DNA of 64,000 nt. It comes from Sphingomonas hankookensis. Its GTDB lineage: Bacteria; Pseudomonadota; Alphaproteobacteria; Sphingomonadales; Sphingomonadaceae. This document shows positions 45,794 through 54,131 of the stretch, in pieces. The first letter of the stretch is position 1. The number at the start of each line of letters is the position of its first letter. The position numbers and the translations under genes are program-made. The stretch spans positions 1,297,501 to 1,361,500 of the forward strand of contig NZ_CP117025.1 in assembly GCF_028551275.1 (NCBI RefSeq), read 5' to 3'. Under the pieces are notes generated by a model. That model was not told where the DNA came from. It ran no database searches and saw nothing but the letters and a program-made list of their open reading frames with translations.

Positions 45794-46654
45794 CTAGCGC
45801 AGCGGCAGGAACAGGTCGGTGATCGCATCATGCTCGGCGACTTCCGGGGCGAAGCGGACCCGCTGGCAGAAAAGGGGGAAGTCGCGGAGTTCCTCGCCGC
45901 TGATGGGGAGCCAGTCGCGATAGAGGTGGAGCGCGGGGGCTTCGAGGTCGTCGGCGCGGCCGGCGATGCGGATCACGGCGCAGCGACCGCCGGGGATCAG
46001 GCCGGTGGTAATGCCGTCTGCCATCGGAAACGCGCGTTCAGTGGCGACGCACAGGTCGATACGGACCGGGCCGGCGTGGGGGTCGTGCGGGTCGCCGTGG
46101 AAGACGTTGAAGGTCGCGGCGTCGGACGGCGGCAGGCGGTTCGCGCGGCGCCACGCGATGAAGCGGCGGATGCTGTCGCCGATGCTCGCCATGTCGCCCT
46201 CGTGCGACAGACAGGCGATCGGCGTGTCGGGAAAGTCGCGAATGGTGACGTCATAGGTCGGCATGGATCGGTTCCTCGCATGATCCAGCGGCAGAAGCGC
46301 CGCGCGCCACGGTGCCCAGTCAGGCACGGAACGGAAAGAGGACGGCGACTGGCCGAAATGCCGCCGAAAGGCGCGGGCAAAGGCATCGGGCGCGTCGTAC
46401 CCCGCATCCAGCGCGACATCGGTCACGCGGTCGGCGTGGAACGCCAGCCGGTGGGACGCGCGCTGCAACCGGGCAAGCTGGACATAGCGATGGACCGGCA
46501 GTCCGAAGGTCGCAACGAACTGGCGATGGAAGTGATATTTGGAAAAGGCCGCGACCGCGCTGATGCTGGCGAGGTCGAGTTCGTCGTCCAGATGCCGGTC
46601 GATATGGTCGAGCGCGCGCTGCATCCGGTCGTGATAGGGGGTGGTCGGCGTCAT
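45794..46654 (-). CDS. AraC-family regulator with GyrI-like effector domain
   Basis: 286-residue regulator. ATG 46654 (MTPTTPYHDRM) begins an N-terminal AraC DNA-binding domain (about 8-105: ALDHIDRHLDDELDLASISAVAAFSKYHFHRQF, VTDVALDAGYDAPDAFARAFRRHFG). This is followed by a GyrI-like small-molecule-binding domain from about 130 (YDVTIRDFPDTPIACLSHEGD to RFAPEVAEHDAITDLFLPL). The arrangement resembles Rob and multidrug-binding regulators. No obvious target gene is adjacent. Confidence 0.9.
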   Translation of the reverse strand: MTPTTPYHDRMQRALDHIDRHLDDELDLASISAVAAFSKYHFHRQFVATFGLPVHRYVQLARLQRASHRLAFHADRVTDVALDAGYDAPDAFARAFRRHFGQSPSSFRSVPDWAPWRAALLPLDHARNRSMPTYDVTIRDFPDTPIACLSHEGDMASIGDSIRRFIAWRRANRLPPSDAATFNVFHGDPHDPHAGPVRIDLCVATERAFPMADGITTGLIPGGRCAVIRIAGRADDLEAPALHLYRDWLPISGEELRDFPLFCQRVRFAPEVAEHDAITDLFLPLR

Positions 46655-46738
46655 GTCCGTGTCCTGTGTGGCACGGGTGGTATGCGCGGGGGAAGGGTGG
46701 CGGCGCTCGACCGATCTTGCGGTATTGCCGACCTCCAG

Positions 46739-46822
46739 CGTCACCCCAGCGCAGGCTGGGGTATCCCGGTTGGTTGGCGTTGTGTGTCTTCACGGGGAGA
46801 CCCAGCCTGCGCTGGGGTGACG
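46739..46822. repeat. paired palindromic repeat (CGTCACCCCAGCGCAGG type)
   Basis: Inverted arms starting at 46739 (CGTCACCCCAGCGCAGGCTG) and ending at 46822 (CAGCCTGCGCTGGGGTGACG), about 30 bases apart. It occupies the gap between the pth stop (46865) and the AraC start (46654). Confidence 0.82.
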
Positions 46823-46864
46823 CTTGGGCGGGGACAGGGGAATGGGGAGGCCGGAAGGGGAGCT

Positions 46865-47431
46865 CTACCCCATCCGCCGCGCCACCTCGTTCATGAAGCG
46901 CACGTCGTCGTTCGCCGCCAGCCACGGCGCCTCCGCCGCGACGGCGCCGAGCAGGTCGGTCAGGTCGTCCAGCTCGGCCTTGGCGAAATTGCCGAGCACA
47001 TAGGGCGTTACCCGGTCCTTGTGCCCCGGATGGCCGATGCCGAGGCGGATGCGGCGGAAGTCGGGGCCGATATGCGCGTCGGTCGAGCGCAGGCCATTAT
47101 GGCCGGCATGGCCGCCGCCGATCTTTACCTTGAGCTTGAACGGGGCGAGGTCGAGTTCGTCGTGGAAGACGGTCACGTCCTGCGGCGTGAGCTTGTAGAA
47201 GCGCATCGCTTCGCCGACCGAACGGCCGCTTTCGTTCATCCAGGTGCCGGGTTTGAGCAGCAGGATCTTTTCCGATCCGATCCGCCCTTCCTGTATCCAG
47301 CCCTGGAACGCGCGTTTGGGCGCGGCGAAGCCATGGACCTCCGCGATCGCGTCGACCGCCATGAAGCCGATATTGTGGCGATGCATCGCATATTGCGGGC
47401 CGGGATTACCCAGGCCGGTCCAGAGCTGCAT
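46865..47431 (-). CDS. pth: peptidyl-tRNA hydrolase
   Basis: 188-residue enzyme that recycles peptidyl-tRNAs. MQLWTGLGNPGPQYAMHRHN opens it, with the catalytic His in the HRHNIGFMAVD block. KPGTWMNESGRSV, VFHDELDLAPFKLKVKIGGGHAGHNGLRS and RIRLGIGHPGHKDRVTPYVLG follow. ATG 47431 is preceded by AGGA; the longer frame upstream runs through repeat DNA. Downstream of rplY on the same strand, 395 bases away. Confidence 0.96.
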   Translation of the reverse strand: MQLWTGLGNPGPQYAMHRHNIGFMAVDAIAEVHGFAAPKRAFQGWIQEGRIGSEKILLLKPGTWMNESGRSVGEAMRFYKLTPQDVTVFHDELDLAPFKLKVKIGGGHAGHNGLRSTDAHIGPDFRRIRLGIGHPGHKDRVTPYVLGNFAKAELDDLTDLLGAVAAEAPWLAANDDVRFMNEVARRMG

Positions 47432-47481
47432 TGAGGGCGTCCTTTGGTGGCGGGTGGGTGCGGAACGCCTGTAGCCATAAC

Positions 47482-47576
47482 CGTCATTCCCGCGAAGGCG
47501 GGAATCCATTGCCGCTGGCGTTTGCGATGGAGCTACAGGCGTTGCGTTTATGGGTTCCCGCCTGCGCGGGAACGAC
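47482..47576. repeat. paired palindromic repeat (CGTCATTCCCGCGAAGG type)
   Basis: Inverted hairpin arms, 47482-47509 and about 47551-47576, both built on CCCGC...GCGGG with GGAATCC/GGTTCCC inner ends. First of two pairs in tandem between pth and rplY. Confidence 0.82.
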
Positions 47577-47603
47577 GATGGGGGGCCTTTGCTTCGCCAC
47601 TAT

Positions 47604-47701
47604 CGTCATTCCGGCGGAGGCCGGAATCCATTGTGTCGGGTGTTCGCGATCGAAGCGCGACGTGGCCGTGTCCATGGATCCCGGCCTTCGCCGGGATGAC
47701 G
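47604..47701. repeat. paired palindromic repeat (CGTCATTCCGGCGGAGG type)
   Basis: Second pair between pth and rplY, 28 bases after the first. Arms 47604-47630 and about 47674-47701. Arm and adjoining spacer (GGAATCCATTGTGTCGGG, then TGTTC) are shared with the copy at 30497-30598 in opposite orientation. The rest of the gap 47432-47826 holds only the terminator-like hairpin at 47770. Confidence 0.85.
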
Positions 47702-47769
47702 TGTGGGCAGGAGGTGGGGGGCGCCGCTGGGATGACGTGTGGGCGGAAAAAACGCACCCCAAACGCAAA

Positions 47770-47800
47770 GGGAGCGGGACGGCATTGCCATCCCACTCCC
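47770..47800 (-). terminator. terminator-like hairpin after rplY
   Basis: On the minus strand GGGAGTGGGATGGC pairs with GCCGTCCCGCTCCC (14 bp, two G-U) around a three-base loop, followed by TTTGCGTTT. It starts 26 bases past the rplY stop. The T tract is interrupted, so strength is uncertain. Confidence 0.7.
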
Positions 47801-47826
47801 CATCAGCAGCACAAAGGCGGGGCGGA

Positions 47827-48504
47827 TCAGCCCTCGGCCTTGTCCTCGCCCTCGGCGTCTTCGCCTTCCGCAGCGGCTTCGGCCGACTGCGCTTCGGCAA
47901 CTTCGGCGTCGAGCGCCTCGTCCTCGGCGGTCAGCGTGGTCGGCGGGGTGATCGTCGCGACGGTCACGGCGTCTTCCGATGCGGTCGCTTCGGCACCGTT
48001 CGGCAGGTCGATGTCCGACAGGTGGATCGAGTCACCGACTTCGCGGCCGGTCAGGTCGACGACGATCTCGGTCGGGATGTTCGACGCTTCGACGGTCAGT
48101 TCGATTTCATGGGTCACGACGTTCAGCACGCCGCCGTCCCGCTTGATGCCGGGGGCGTCGTCTTCGTTGGTGAAGGTCACCGGCACGGCGACGGTCACGG
48201 TCGCGTTCTTGGCGATGCGCAGGAAGTCGACATGGATCGGCTGGTCGGTGACGACGTCGAACGCGACGTCCTTGGCCAGGGTGCGAACCTTCTTGCCGCC
48301 GACATCGACCATGATGACCGAGTTCATGAAGTGGCCGGTCATCAGCGCCTTCATGAGTTCGCGGGCGTTCAGGTGAATGCCCTCCGGGTCCTGCTTGTTG
48401 CCATAGATCACGGCGGGGACGCGGCCATCGCGACGCAGGGCGCGGGAGGCTCCCTTGCCTACCCGATCGCGCGTCTCGGCCGACAGATTCAGCGTGTCGC
48501 TCAT
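47827..48504 (-). CDS. rplY: 50S ribosomal protein L25/general stress protein Ctc
   Basis: 225-residue long form of L25, which binds 5S rRNA. The N-terminal L25 domain ([31 protein letters not shown]) occupies about 1-95. The TL5/Ctc C-terminal domain ([56 protein letters not shown]) runs to about 185, and an acidic Glu/Ala-rich tail ends the protein. AAGGAAG lies before two adjacent ATGs; the second (48504) has the better spacing. Normally linked to pth; the gap here is filled with palindromic repeats. Confidence 0.95.
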   Translation of the reverse strand: MSDTLNLSAETRDRVGKGASRALRRDGRVPAVIYGNKQDPEGIHLNARELMKALMTGHFMNSVIMVDVGGKKVRTLAKDVAFDVVTDQPIHVDFLRIAKNATVTVAVPVTFTNEDDAPGIKRDGGVLNVVTHEIELTVEASNIPTEIVVDLTGREVGDSIHLSDIDLPNGAEATASEDAVTVATITPPTTLTAEDEALDAEVAEAQSAEAAAEGEDAEGEDKAEG

Positions 48505-48658
48505 CATGTCTTCCTTGAGTACGTATTGATGTGTCTTGCGCGGCCGGGCCTCCAGGGATGACCCCGGCACGAACAAGCGCGGGCGCATAGGGGAGTTTGG
48601 GGGGAAAGGCAAGGTTGGGTGCCCCGTTTCCTCCACCCCCGTTTGCTTCGAGCGGAGG

Positions 48659-48740
48659 TTCGAGCCTGTCGAGAACCGTAGTCGAGAAGGGGGTGCCCCA
48701 AGCGGGGCGTTCTCGACGGACGCTTCTCGACAGGCTCGAA
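48659..48740. repeat. nested palindromic repeat (TTCGAGCCTGTCGAGAA type)
   Basis: A 17-base arm, TTCGAGCCTGTCGAGAA at 48659-48675, has its exact inverted copy at 48724-48740. Inside are further complementary segments (TCGAGAA/TTCTCGA and GCCCC/GGGGC), so the whole stretch folds into one long hairpin. Located between the rplY start and the TraB/GumN stop; a different family from the CGTC-ended pairs. Confidence 0.85.
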
Positions 48741-48767
48741 GCTGCTCGAACCGAACGGGGTGGGGTG

Positions 48768-49625
48768 CTATTGCACCCGCATCACTTCCAAACCCATCTT
48801 CCGCAACCGATCCTGCACGCTGCCCGGCCCGGTCAGATGCCCCGCGCCGACCGCGACGAAGCGCGTACCCGGCTGGCGCATCCACCTGGCGATGGTGCGC
48901 GCCCAGGCGGCGTTGCGCCGGTCGAGCAGCGCGGCGCGCACCGCCGGACCGGCTTGCGTCATATCCTCGCCCAGCAGCCGGTCGAGCGTCGCGACGTCGC
49001 CACGGCCCCAGGTGGCGACGACCCGGTCCATCGCCGGCACCGGATCGCGCTCGGCGAGGGTGCGCTCCAGCATCGTGCGCTGGGCGGCCTGCGGCAGGGC
49101 GGCGAAGAGGCCAAGTTGCTGGCCGAGCGTTTCGAATGCGGTGACCGGCTTGCCGGTTCGATCGGCGAGTTTCGTCAGCAGCGTCTCGGGGGCGGGCTCG
49201 CTGCGGTAGCCGGCCTGCGCCAGCGGTTGCGCGGCGAGGACCGTCGCGGCGAACCACGGGTCGGTCCTGTCGAAGGCATTGCGGGGGAAGCCCAGCTCGG
49301 CCGCCCGCGCGCGCAGGCTGCGGTCGAGGGCCGGGGGCAGCGGGGCGGGGCGGGGCGGCGTGACCTGTACTACCGCCGCGCTCATGTCGTCGGGCGTGGG
49401 TTCGGGGATTTCGAGGACCAGCGTGTCGCTGTCGGCAAAGGCGTCCGCCACCGCGCCGGTCAGCCACGGCGTTCCCGGCCGCAATTGATGCACCGTGCCG
49501 AACAGCCAGATCACCGTATCGGCATCGCGCGCGACCCAGAGCGCCGGCATGAGTATCGGCGGGGCCGCGACCGGGCTGGCGAGCGACAGCCAGCCGAACA
49601 GTGCGGCGACGATCCGCGCGATCAT
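48768..49625 (-). CDS. TraB/GumN family protein
   Basis: 285-residue exported protein. A signal-peptide-like start ([17 protein letters not shown]) is followed by [21 protein letters not shown], the GTxH motif of TraB/GumN proteins, then [10 protein letters not shown] and a late [26 protein letters not shown], the second conserved GxxHLxG block. The fold resembles haem-binding/erythromycin-esterase-like TIKI proteases, but the bacterial function is not settled. Its ATG overlaps the stop of the preceding membrane-protein gene (ATGA), placing it in a minus-strand operon. Confidence 0.85.
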   Translation of the reverse strand: MIARIVAALFGWLSLASPVAAPPILMPALWVARDADTVIWLFGTVHQLRPGTPWLTGAVADAFADSDTLVLEIPEPTPDDMSAAVVQVTPPRPAPLPPALDRSLRARAAELGFPRNAFDRTDPWFAATVLAAQPLAQAGYRSEPAPETLLTKLADRTGKPVTAFETLGQQLGLFAALPQAAQRTMLERTLAERDPVPAMDRVVATWGRGDVATLDRLLGEDMTQAGPAVRAALLDRRNAAWARTIARWMRQPGTRFVAVGAGHLTGPGSVQDRLRKMGLEVMRVQ

Positions 49626-50059
49626 CCGCGCAGGTGCTGGACGATGCGGGTCGCGACCAGCGCGGCGATGGCGACGGCCCAGCCGATCATCGCCGGATTG
49701 GGCAGCGCCAGCGGTTTCGCCGCGAGCGACAGGACCGGCAGCGCGACCAGCGCGGCGATTCCTGTGACGGCCGCCGCCTCCGTCATCTGCCGCCGCTCGA
49801 CCTCATCGGCATTGCGCCAGATCCGCAGGTTGAAGACGAGCGCGCCGAGCAGCGCGATGCCGATGGCGATATAGCCGGCATGGTCGCGGGTGCGGATCGC
49901 GCGCGCAGGGTCGGCGACCTCGCTATACCCCTCGACGATGCCCAGCACGAAGGTCGTGACCAGCGGTGCCAGCGCGACGACGGCGATGGCTGCCGCGACC
50001 CAGATCCATCGCCGCCGGCGGCGCTGTCGTTCGCGGGCGGCGCCCCAATCCTCAACCAT
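49622..50059 (-). CDS. four-helix membrane protein, unknown function
   Basis: 145 residues. After a basic cytoplasmic start (ERQRRRRR) come four predicted membrane helices: [56 protein letters not shown] and [17 protein letters not shown]. No known motif. ATG 50059 has GAGGA eight bases upstream and is preferred to 50068. It overlaps the XRE gene stop by eight bases and the TraB gene start by four, so the three are coupled. Confidence 0.75.
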   Translation of the reverse strand: MVEDWGAARERQRRRRRWIWVAAAIAVVALAPLVTTFVLGIVEGYSEVADPARAIRTRDHAGYIAIGIALLGALVFNLRIWRNADEVERRQMTEAAAVTGIAALVALPVLSLAAKPLALPNPAMIGWAVAIAALVATRIVQHLRG

Positions 50060-50252
50060 CGACGTCATCCTCGAAAATCTGTTCGATCGGCAGGCCGAAC
50101 AACCGGCTCATGCGGAAGGCGAGCGGGAGCGACGGGTCGTGCTTGCCGGTTTCGATCGCATTCACCGCCTGACGCGATACGTCGAGCCGCCCGGCCAGTT
50201 CGGCCTGGCTCCAGTCGCGTTCGGCGCGCAGAATCTTGAGCCGGTTCTTCAC
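50052..50252 (-). CDS. XRE-family transcription regulator (small)
   Basis: 66-residue helix-turn-helix protein: MKNRLKILRAERDWSQAELA, GRLDVSRQAVNAIETGKHDPSLPLAF, then RLFGLPIEQIFEDD. This is the compact Cro/C1 type usually paired with a small membrane protein. GTG 50252 is chosen because homologues begin at this point. It overlaps the downstream membrane-protein gene and is eight bases after a tiny upstream gene, so it most likely controls this operon. Confidence 0.88.
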   Translation of the reverse strand: MKNRLKILRAERDWSQAELAGRLDVSRQAVNAIETGKHDPSLPLAFRMSRLFGLPIEQIFEDDVDG

Positions 50253-50259
50253 GAACCGC

Positions 50260-50433
50260 TCACCGCCACGATAGCGATACCGCCGCATCGCCGAGTTGGG
50301 CGGCGAAGGAAATGCCGCTGGTCGGCGCGGGGGGCGGTGTGGGCCGTTCGTTGCGGTCGGCGGCCATTGCGGCGACGGCTGCGCACAGCGCGACGACGAA
50401 CAGCGTGTAGCCTTGGGTGTCGGGGCGGGGCAT
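50260..50433 (-). CDS. tiny membrane protein ahead of XRE gene
   Basis: 57 residues: MPRPDTQGYTLFVVALCAAVAAMAA forms one membrane helix, then a Pro-rich NERPTPPPAPTSG and a short tail. ATG 50433 has GGAAGG about eight bases upstream. It leads directly into the XRE gene with seven bases between. No recognisable family, so only the membrane location and operon position are supported. Confidence 0.5.
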   Translation of the reverse strand: MPRPDTQGYTLFVVALCAAVAAMAADRNERPTPPPAPTSGISFAAQLGDAAVSLSWR

Positions 50434-50479
50434 CGCAGTGACCTTCCATGTCAACGATCAGCGACAATGTGTCGTGTTT

Positions 50480-50549
50480 ACCTGACTATGTATCCGCCGA
50501 TTCGTGCTTTGTGTCAATGCTACCTGACACGATGTCGGTTTAACCTGAC
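50480..50549. promoter_or_regulatory. ACCTGAC repeats, candidate XRE operators
   Basis: ACCTGAC occurs three times, at 50480-50486, 50522-50528 and 50543-50549, in the gap between the XRE operon and divergent glyQ. The middle copy is part of a dyad, GTGTCA at 50511-50516 facing TGACAC at 50525-50530. The region is AT-richer than its flanks and probably holds both promoters. Binding by the XRE protein is an inference. Confidence 0.45.
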
Positions 50550-50620
50550 ATGCGGTTCGCTTGACCGGCGATCGGCGATGCGGCTAGGCGCGGGGCATTC
50601 CTGCATTCAAAGGCGAAACC

Positions 50621-51529
50621 ATGGCCGCCCCGCTCAGCTTCCAGAAAATGATCCTGACGCTCCACGATTACTGGAGCGACAAGGGCTGCGTCATCCTGCA
50701 ACCCTATGACATGCGGATGGGGGCGGGGACGTTCCACCCGGCGACGACGCTGCGCGCGCTGGGGCCGGAGCCGTGGAACGCGGCGTTCGTCCAGCCGTCG
50801 CGCCGGCCGACCGACGGGCGCTATGGCGAGAACCCCAACCGGCTGCAGCATTATTACCAGTATCAGGTGATTTTGAAGCCGTCGCCGCCGAACCTGCAGG
50901 AGCTGTATCTGGGGTCGCTGGCGGCGATCGGGATCGACTTCACGCAGCACGACATCCGCTTCGTCGAGGACGATTGGGAATCGCCGACGCTGGGCGCATG
51001 GGGGCTGGGCTGGGAAGTATGGTGCGACGGGATGGAAGTCACCCAGTTCACCTATTTCCAACAGATGGGCGGGTTCGACTGCAAGCCGGTCGCGGGCGAG
51101 CTGACCTACGGCCTTGAACGGCTGGCGATGTACATCCAGGATAAGGACAGCGTGTACGACCTGGCGTTCAATGACGCTGCTGAGGGGAGGGGGGGCGTCA
51201 CCTATGGCGACGTGTTCCTCGAAAACGAGCGCCAGATGTCGAAGTGGAATTTCGAGGTCGCCGATACCGATGGCCTGTTCGACCTGTTCAAAAAGGCGGC
51301 GGCCGAGTGCGAGAATGCACTGGCCAACGACGTGCCGATCGCGGCCTATGAACAGGCGATCGAGGCGAGCCATGTGTTCAACCTGCTGAACGCGCGCGGC
51401 GTGATCTCCGTCGCCGAGCGGCAGGCCTATATCGGCCGCGTGCGTGATCTGGCGAAGGCCAGCTGCGCGAAGTTCATCGAGACGCAGACGCCGACATGGC
51501 AGGCAAAGTATCCGGGGTGGGTGGCATGA
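50621..51529 (+). CDS. glyQ: glycyl-tRNA synthetase alpha subunit
   Basis: 302-residue catalytic subunit of the tetrameric bacterial GlyRS. Family blocks: [90 protein letters not shown] and [14 protein letters not shown]. Length is normal. Its TGA overlaps the glyS ATG (ATGA). Confidence 0.97.
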   Translation: MAAPLSFQKMILTLHDYWSDKGCVILQPYDMRMGAGTFHPATTLRALGPEPWNAAFVQPSRRPTDGRYGENPNRLQHYYQYQVILKPSPPNLQELYLGSLAAIGIDFTQHDIRFVEDDWESPTLGAWGLGWEVWCDGMEVTQFTYFQQMGGFDCKPVAGELTYGLERLAMYIQDKDSVYDLAFNDAAEGRGGVTYGDVFLENERQMSKWNFEVADTDGLFDLFKKAAAECENALANDVPIAAYEQAIEASHVFNLLNARGVISVAERQAYIGRVRDLAKASCAKFIETQTPTWQAKYPGWVA

Positions 51530-54030
51530 CCGATTTTCTGCTCGAACTGCGCAGCGAGGAAATCCCGGCGCGGATGCAGGCCAAGGCCCGTGAGGATCTG
51601 GCCAAGCTGTTCGTCGGGGAACTGGCGAAGGCCGGGATCGCCGCGCCGCGGATCACGACCTATGCCACGCCGCGTCGCTTGACGCTGATCGCGTATGACT
51701 TGCCCGAGGCTACCGAGCCGGTGCGCGAGGAAGTGAAGGGGCCGCGCGCCTCCGCCCCGCCGCAGGCGCTGGAAGGGTTTCTGCGCAAGACCGGGCTGAC
51801 GCGCGAGGCGCTGACCGAGCGCGACGGCGTGTTGTTCGCGGTGACCGAAGTGCCAGGGCGCGAGACGGCGCAGGTGCTGGCGGCGGCGATCCCGGCGATC
51901 GTGCGTGGGTTCCCCTGGCCCAAGTCGATGCGCTGGGGCGCGGCGTCGCTCAGCCCGGAGTCCCCGCGTTGGGTGCGGCCGTTGCAGGGGATCGTCGCGC
52001 TGTTCGGTGGCGCGGTGGTGCCGTGCGAGGTCGCCGGTGTCACGAGCGGTGCGGAGACGATGGGGCATCGCTTCCATCACGGGGGGCCGGTGACGATCGC
52101 GTCGGCGGAGAGCTATGTCGAGACGCTGCGCGATGCCCATGTCATCGTCGACCAGAATGAGCGCGCGGCGATCATCGCGGTCGGCGCCAAGATGGCGGCG
52201 CAGGGTGCCGGGCTGACCTTGGTCGAGGATGAAGGGCTGCTGGCGGAGAATGCCGGGCTGACCGAATGGCCGGTGCCGTTGCTGGGGCGGTTCGACGAGG
52301 CGTTTCTCAGCGTTCCGCCCGAGGTCATCCAGCTGACCGCGCGGGTGAACCAGAAGTACTTCGTTTGCCGCGACGCGGAGGGCAAGCTGGCGAACGCGTT
52401 CGTCTGCACCGCCAATATCGATGCGGCGGACGGCGGCGAGCGGATCGTCGCGGGCAATGCTAAGGTGCTGGCGGCGCGGCTGTCGGATGCGAAATTCTTC
52501 TACGAAACCGATCTGAAGACGCGGCTGGAGGACCAGCTGCCCAAGCTCGAGAAGATCGTGTTTCATGAGAAGCTGGGCACGGTCGCCGACAAGGTCGAGC
52601 GGGTGGCGAAGCTGGCGCGGTGGCTGGTTGAAAGCGGCGTAGTAAAGCCCTCTCCCCTTCAGAGGAGAGGGTTGGGAGAGGGGGCTTCCACCGAAGCCTC
52701 GGCTCCTGCGGACAGCCCCCTCTCCCCGGCCAGTTCCGAGTCAACAGCGCCCCGCGCTGTTGAGGTTGTGCCGGGGGCACAACCGACCCGGAACTCCCCT
52801 GAAGGGGAGAGGGAGACGTTGGCCGATATGGCCGAACGCGCCGCGCGGCTGGCCAAGGCCGATCTGGTCACCGGCATGGTCGGCGAGTTCCCCGAATTGC
52901 AGGGGCTGATGGGCGGCTATTATGCCGCCGCGCAGGGCGAGCCGGCGGAAGTCGCCGAGGCGGTGCGCGATCACTACAAGCCGGTCGGGCAGGGGGATGA
53001 CGTTCCGACCGCGCCGGTGACGGTTGCGGTGGCGCTAGCGGATAAGCTGGATACGATTGCCGGATTTTTCAGTCGTGGGATGAGGCCGAGTGGATCGAAA
53101 GATCCATTCGCTCTGCGCCGCTCCGGTATCGCAATTATCGCTTTGCTGACCCAAAACAAGCTGCGGGTGAATTTGAATGAGATACTCAATACAGCTTTAA
53201 CTCAGTATATCATTGCTGGCGCCGTAAAGTCGGTTCCAGCCAACAGCGTTCGACTCAATGATGACGGTAAGATGATTCCGCCGGGACCTCTTGTCGGAAG
53301 CGAAGACGGTACCGCTGCGCAACTGTATCATGTTGGAGGGCGGTATATCGAGGTGGCGTTGAGTGCGTCAGACGCCAAAAAATTTAACGAGGATGTTGAA
53401 GTAGCTGGTCGACTTTTCGACAGCATTGATGAAATTATCGACTTCTTCGCCGACCGCCTGAAAGTCCAACAGCGCGAGGCGGGCGTCCGCCACGACCTGA
53501 TCGACGCCGTCTTCGCGCTGGGCGGCGAGGACGATCTCGTCCGCCTGCTCGCCCGCGTCCATGCGTTGCAGGCGTTCGTCACGACCGAGGACGGGGCGAA
53601 CCTGCTCGCGGGGTATAAGCGCGCGGCGAATATCCTGAAGAAGGAAGCGCCCGGCGCCAGCAAGCATATCCCCGAAACCGGCGAGGAAGATCCGCTTGCC
53701 ATGGTCGAGGACCCCGACTTCGCGCCGGTCGTCGCCGAACTGGCGCGGACCGAGCGCGAGGCGCGCGACTATGATCGCGAGCCGGCCGAAGCGGCGCTGA
53801 TCGCGGCGCTCGATGCAGCCGAGCCGCAGGCGGAAAAGGCGGTCGAGGCGGAGGATTTCGCCGGGGCGATGGCGGCGCTTGCGACGCTGCGCGCGCCGAT
53901 CGACGCCTTCTTCACCGACGTCACGGTCAACGATGCCGACCCGCACAAGCGCACCGCGCGGTTGGCGCTGCTGGCACGGGTGCGCGATGCGGTGCACCGG
54001 GTCGCCGATTTTTCGAAAATCGAGGGCTGA
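51526..54030 (+). CDS. glyS: glycyl-tRNA synthetase beta subunit, with in-frame repeat insertion and AT-rich patch
   Basis: 834-residue tRNA-recognition subunit, longer than usual (about 690-760). [15 protein letters not shown] opens it; [59 protein letters not shown] and DPFALRR are clear GlyS motifs, and a DALR-type anticodon domain ends it. ATG 51526 overlaps the glyQ stop. Two oddities: residues about 374-430 ([12 protein letters not shown] to SPEGERE) are encoded by a palindromic repeat inserted without breaking the frame, and residues about 506-644 lie in DNA far richer in A+T than the rest. The frame stays open throughout, so the gene is probably functional. Confidence 0.95.
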   Translation: MTDFLLELRSEEIPARMQAKAREDLAKLFVGELAKAGIAAPRITTYATPRRLTLIAYDLPEATEPVREEVKGPRASAPPQALEGFLRKTGLTREALTERDGVLFAVTEVPGRETAQVLAAAIPAIVRGFPWPKSMRWGAASLSPESPRWVRPLQGIVALFGGAVVPCEVAGVTSGAETMGHRFHHGGPVTIASAESYVETLRDAHVIVDQNERAAIIAVGAKMAAQGAGLTLVEDEGLLAENAGLTEWPVPLLGRFDEAFLSVPPEVIQLTARVNQKYFVCRDAEGKLANAFVCTANIDAADGGERIVAGNAKVLAARLSDAKFFYETDLKTRLEDQLPKLEKIVFHEKLGTVADKVERVAKLARWLVESGVVKPSPLQRRGLGEGASTEASAPADSPLSPASSESTAPRAVEVVPGAQPTRNSPEGERETLADMAERAARLAKADLVTGMVGEFPELQGLMGGYYAAAQGEPAEVAEAVRDHYKPVGQGDDVPTAPVTVAVALADKLDTIAGFFSRGMRPSGSKDPFALRRSGIAIIALLTQNKLRVNLNEILNTALTQYIIAGAVKSVPANSVRLNDDGKMIPPGPLVGSEDGTAAQLYHVGGRYIEVALSASDAKKFNEDVEVAGRLFDSIDEIIDFFADRLKVQQREAGVRHDLIDAVFALGGEDDLVRLLARVHALQAFVTTEDGANLLAGYKRAANILKKEAPGASKHIPETGEEDPLAMVEDPDFAPVVAELARTEREARDYDREPAEAALIAALDAAEPQAEKAVEAEDFAGAMAALATLRAPIDAFFTDVTVNDADPHKRTARLALLARVRDAVHRVADFSKIEG
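52645..52816 (+). repeat. CCCTCTCCCC-type palindromic repeat inserted in glyS
   Basis: About 170 bases made of nested inverted repeats. CCCTCTCCCCTTCAGAGGAG opens with its own hairpin; CCCCTCTCCCCGG and CGGAACTCCCCTGAAGGGG close a larger dyad; CAACAGCGC/GCGCTGTTG and GTGCC/GGCAC sit inside. It interrupts the normally continuous GlyS motif between WLVESGVV and [15 protein letters not shown]. Length is a multiple of three and no stop is introduced. Confidence 0.85.
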
Positions 54031-54131
54031 CCTATCGGTTTAACCCGTTTAACGGGGTGGGGAGCGGAGGGTGATTCGTCACACTCCGATGCTAACCCCG
54101 TGGCCGTCGGCCCGGATGGAAGGGAACGAGC

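Noticed and set aside
47827..49467. Single 546-codon frame covering rplY and upstream DNA
   Set aside because: The upstream half runs through the nested repeat and the antisense of the TraB gene; L25 begins at 48504 with a Shine-Dalgarno.
54031..54131. CCCGTTTAACGGG dyad as glyS terminator
   Set aside because: The stem is short, followed by GGTGG rather than T, and no other terminator feature is present.
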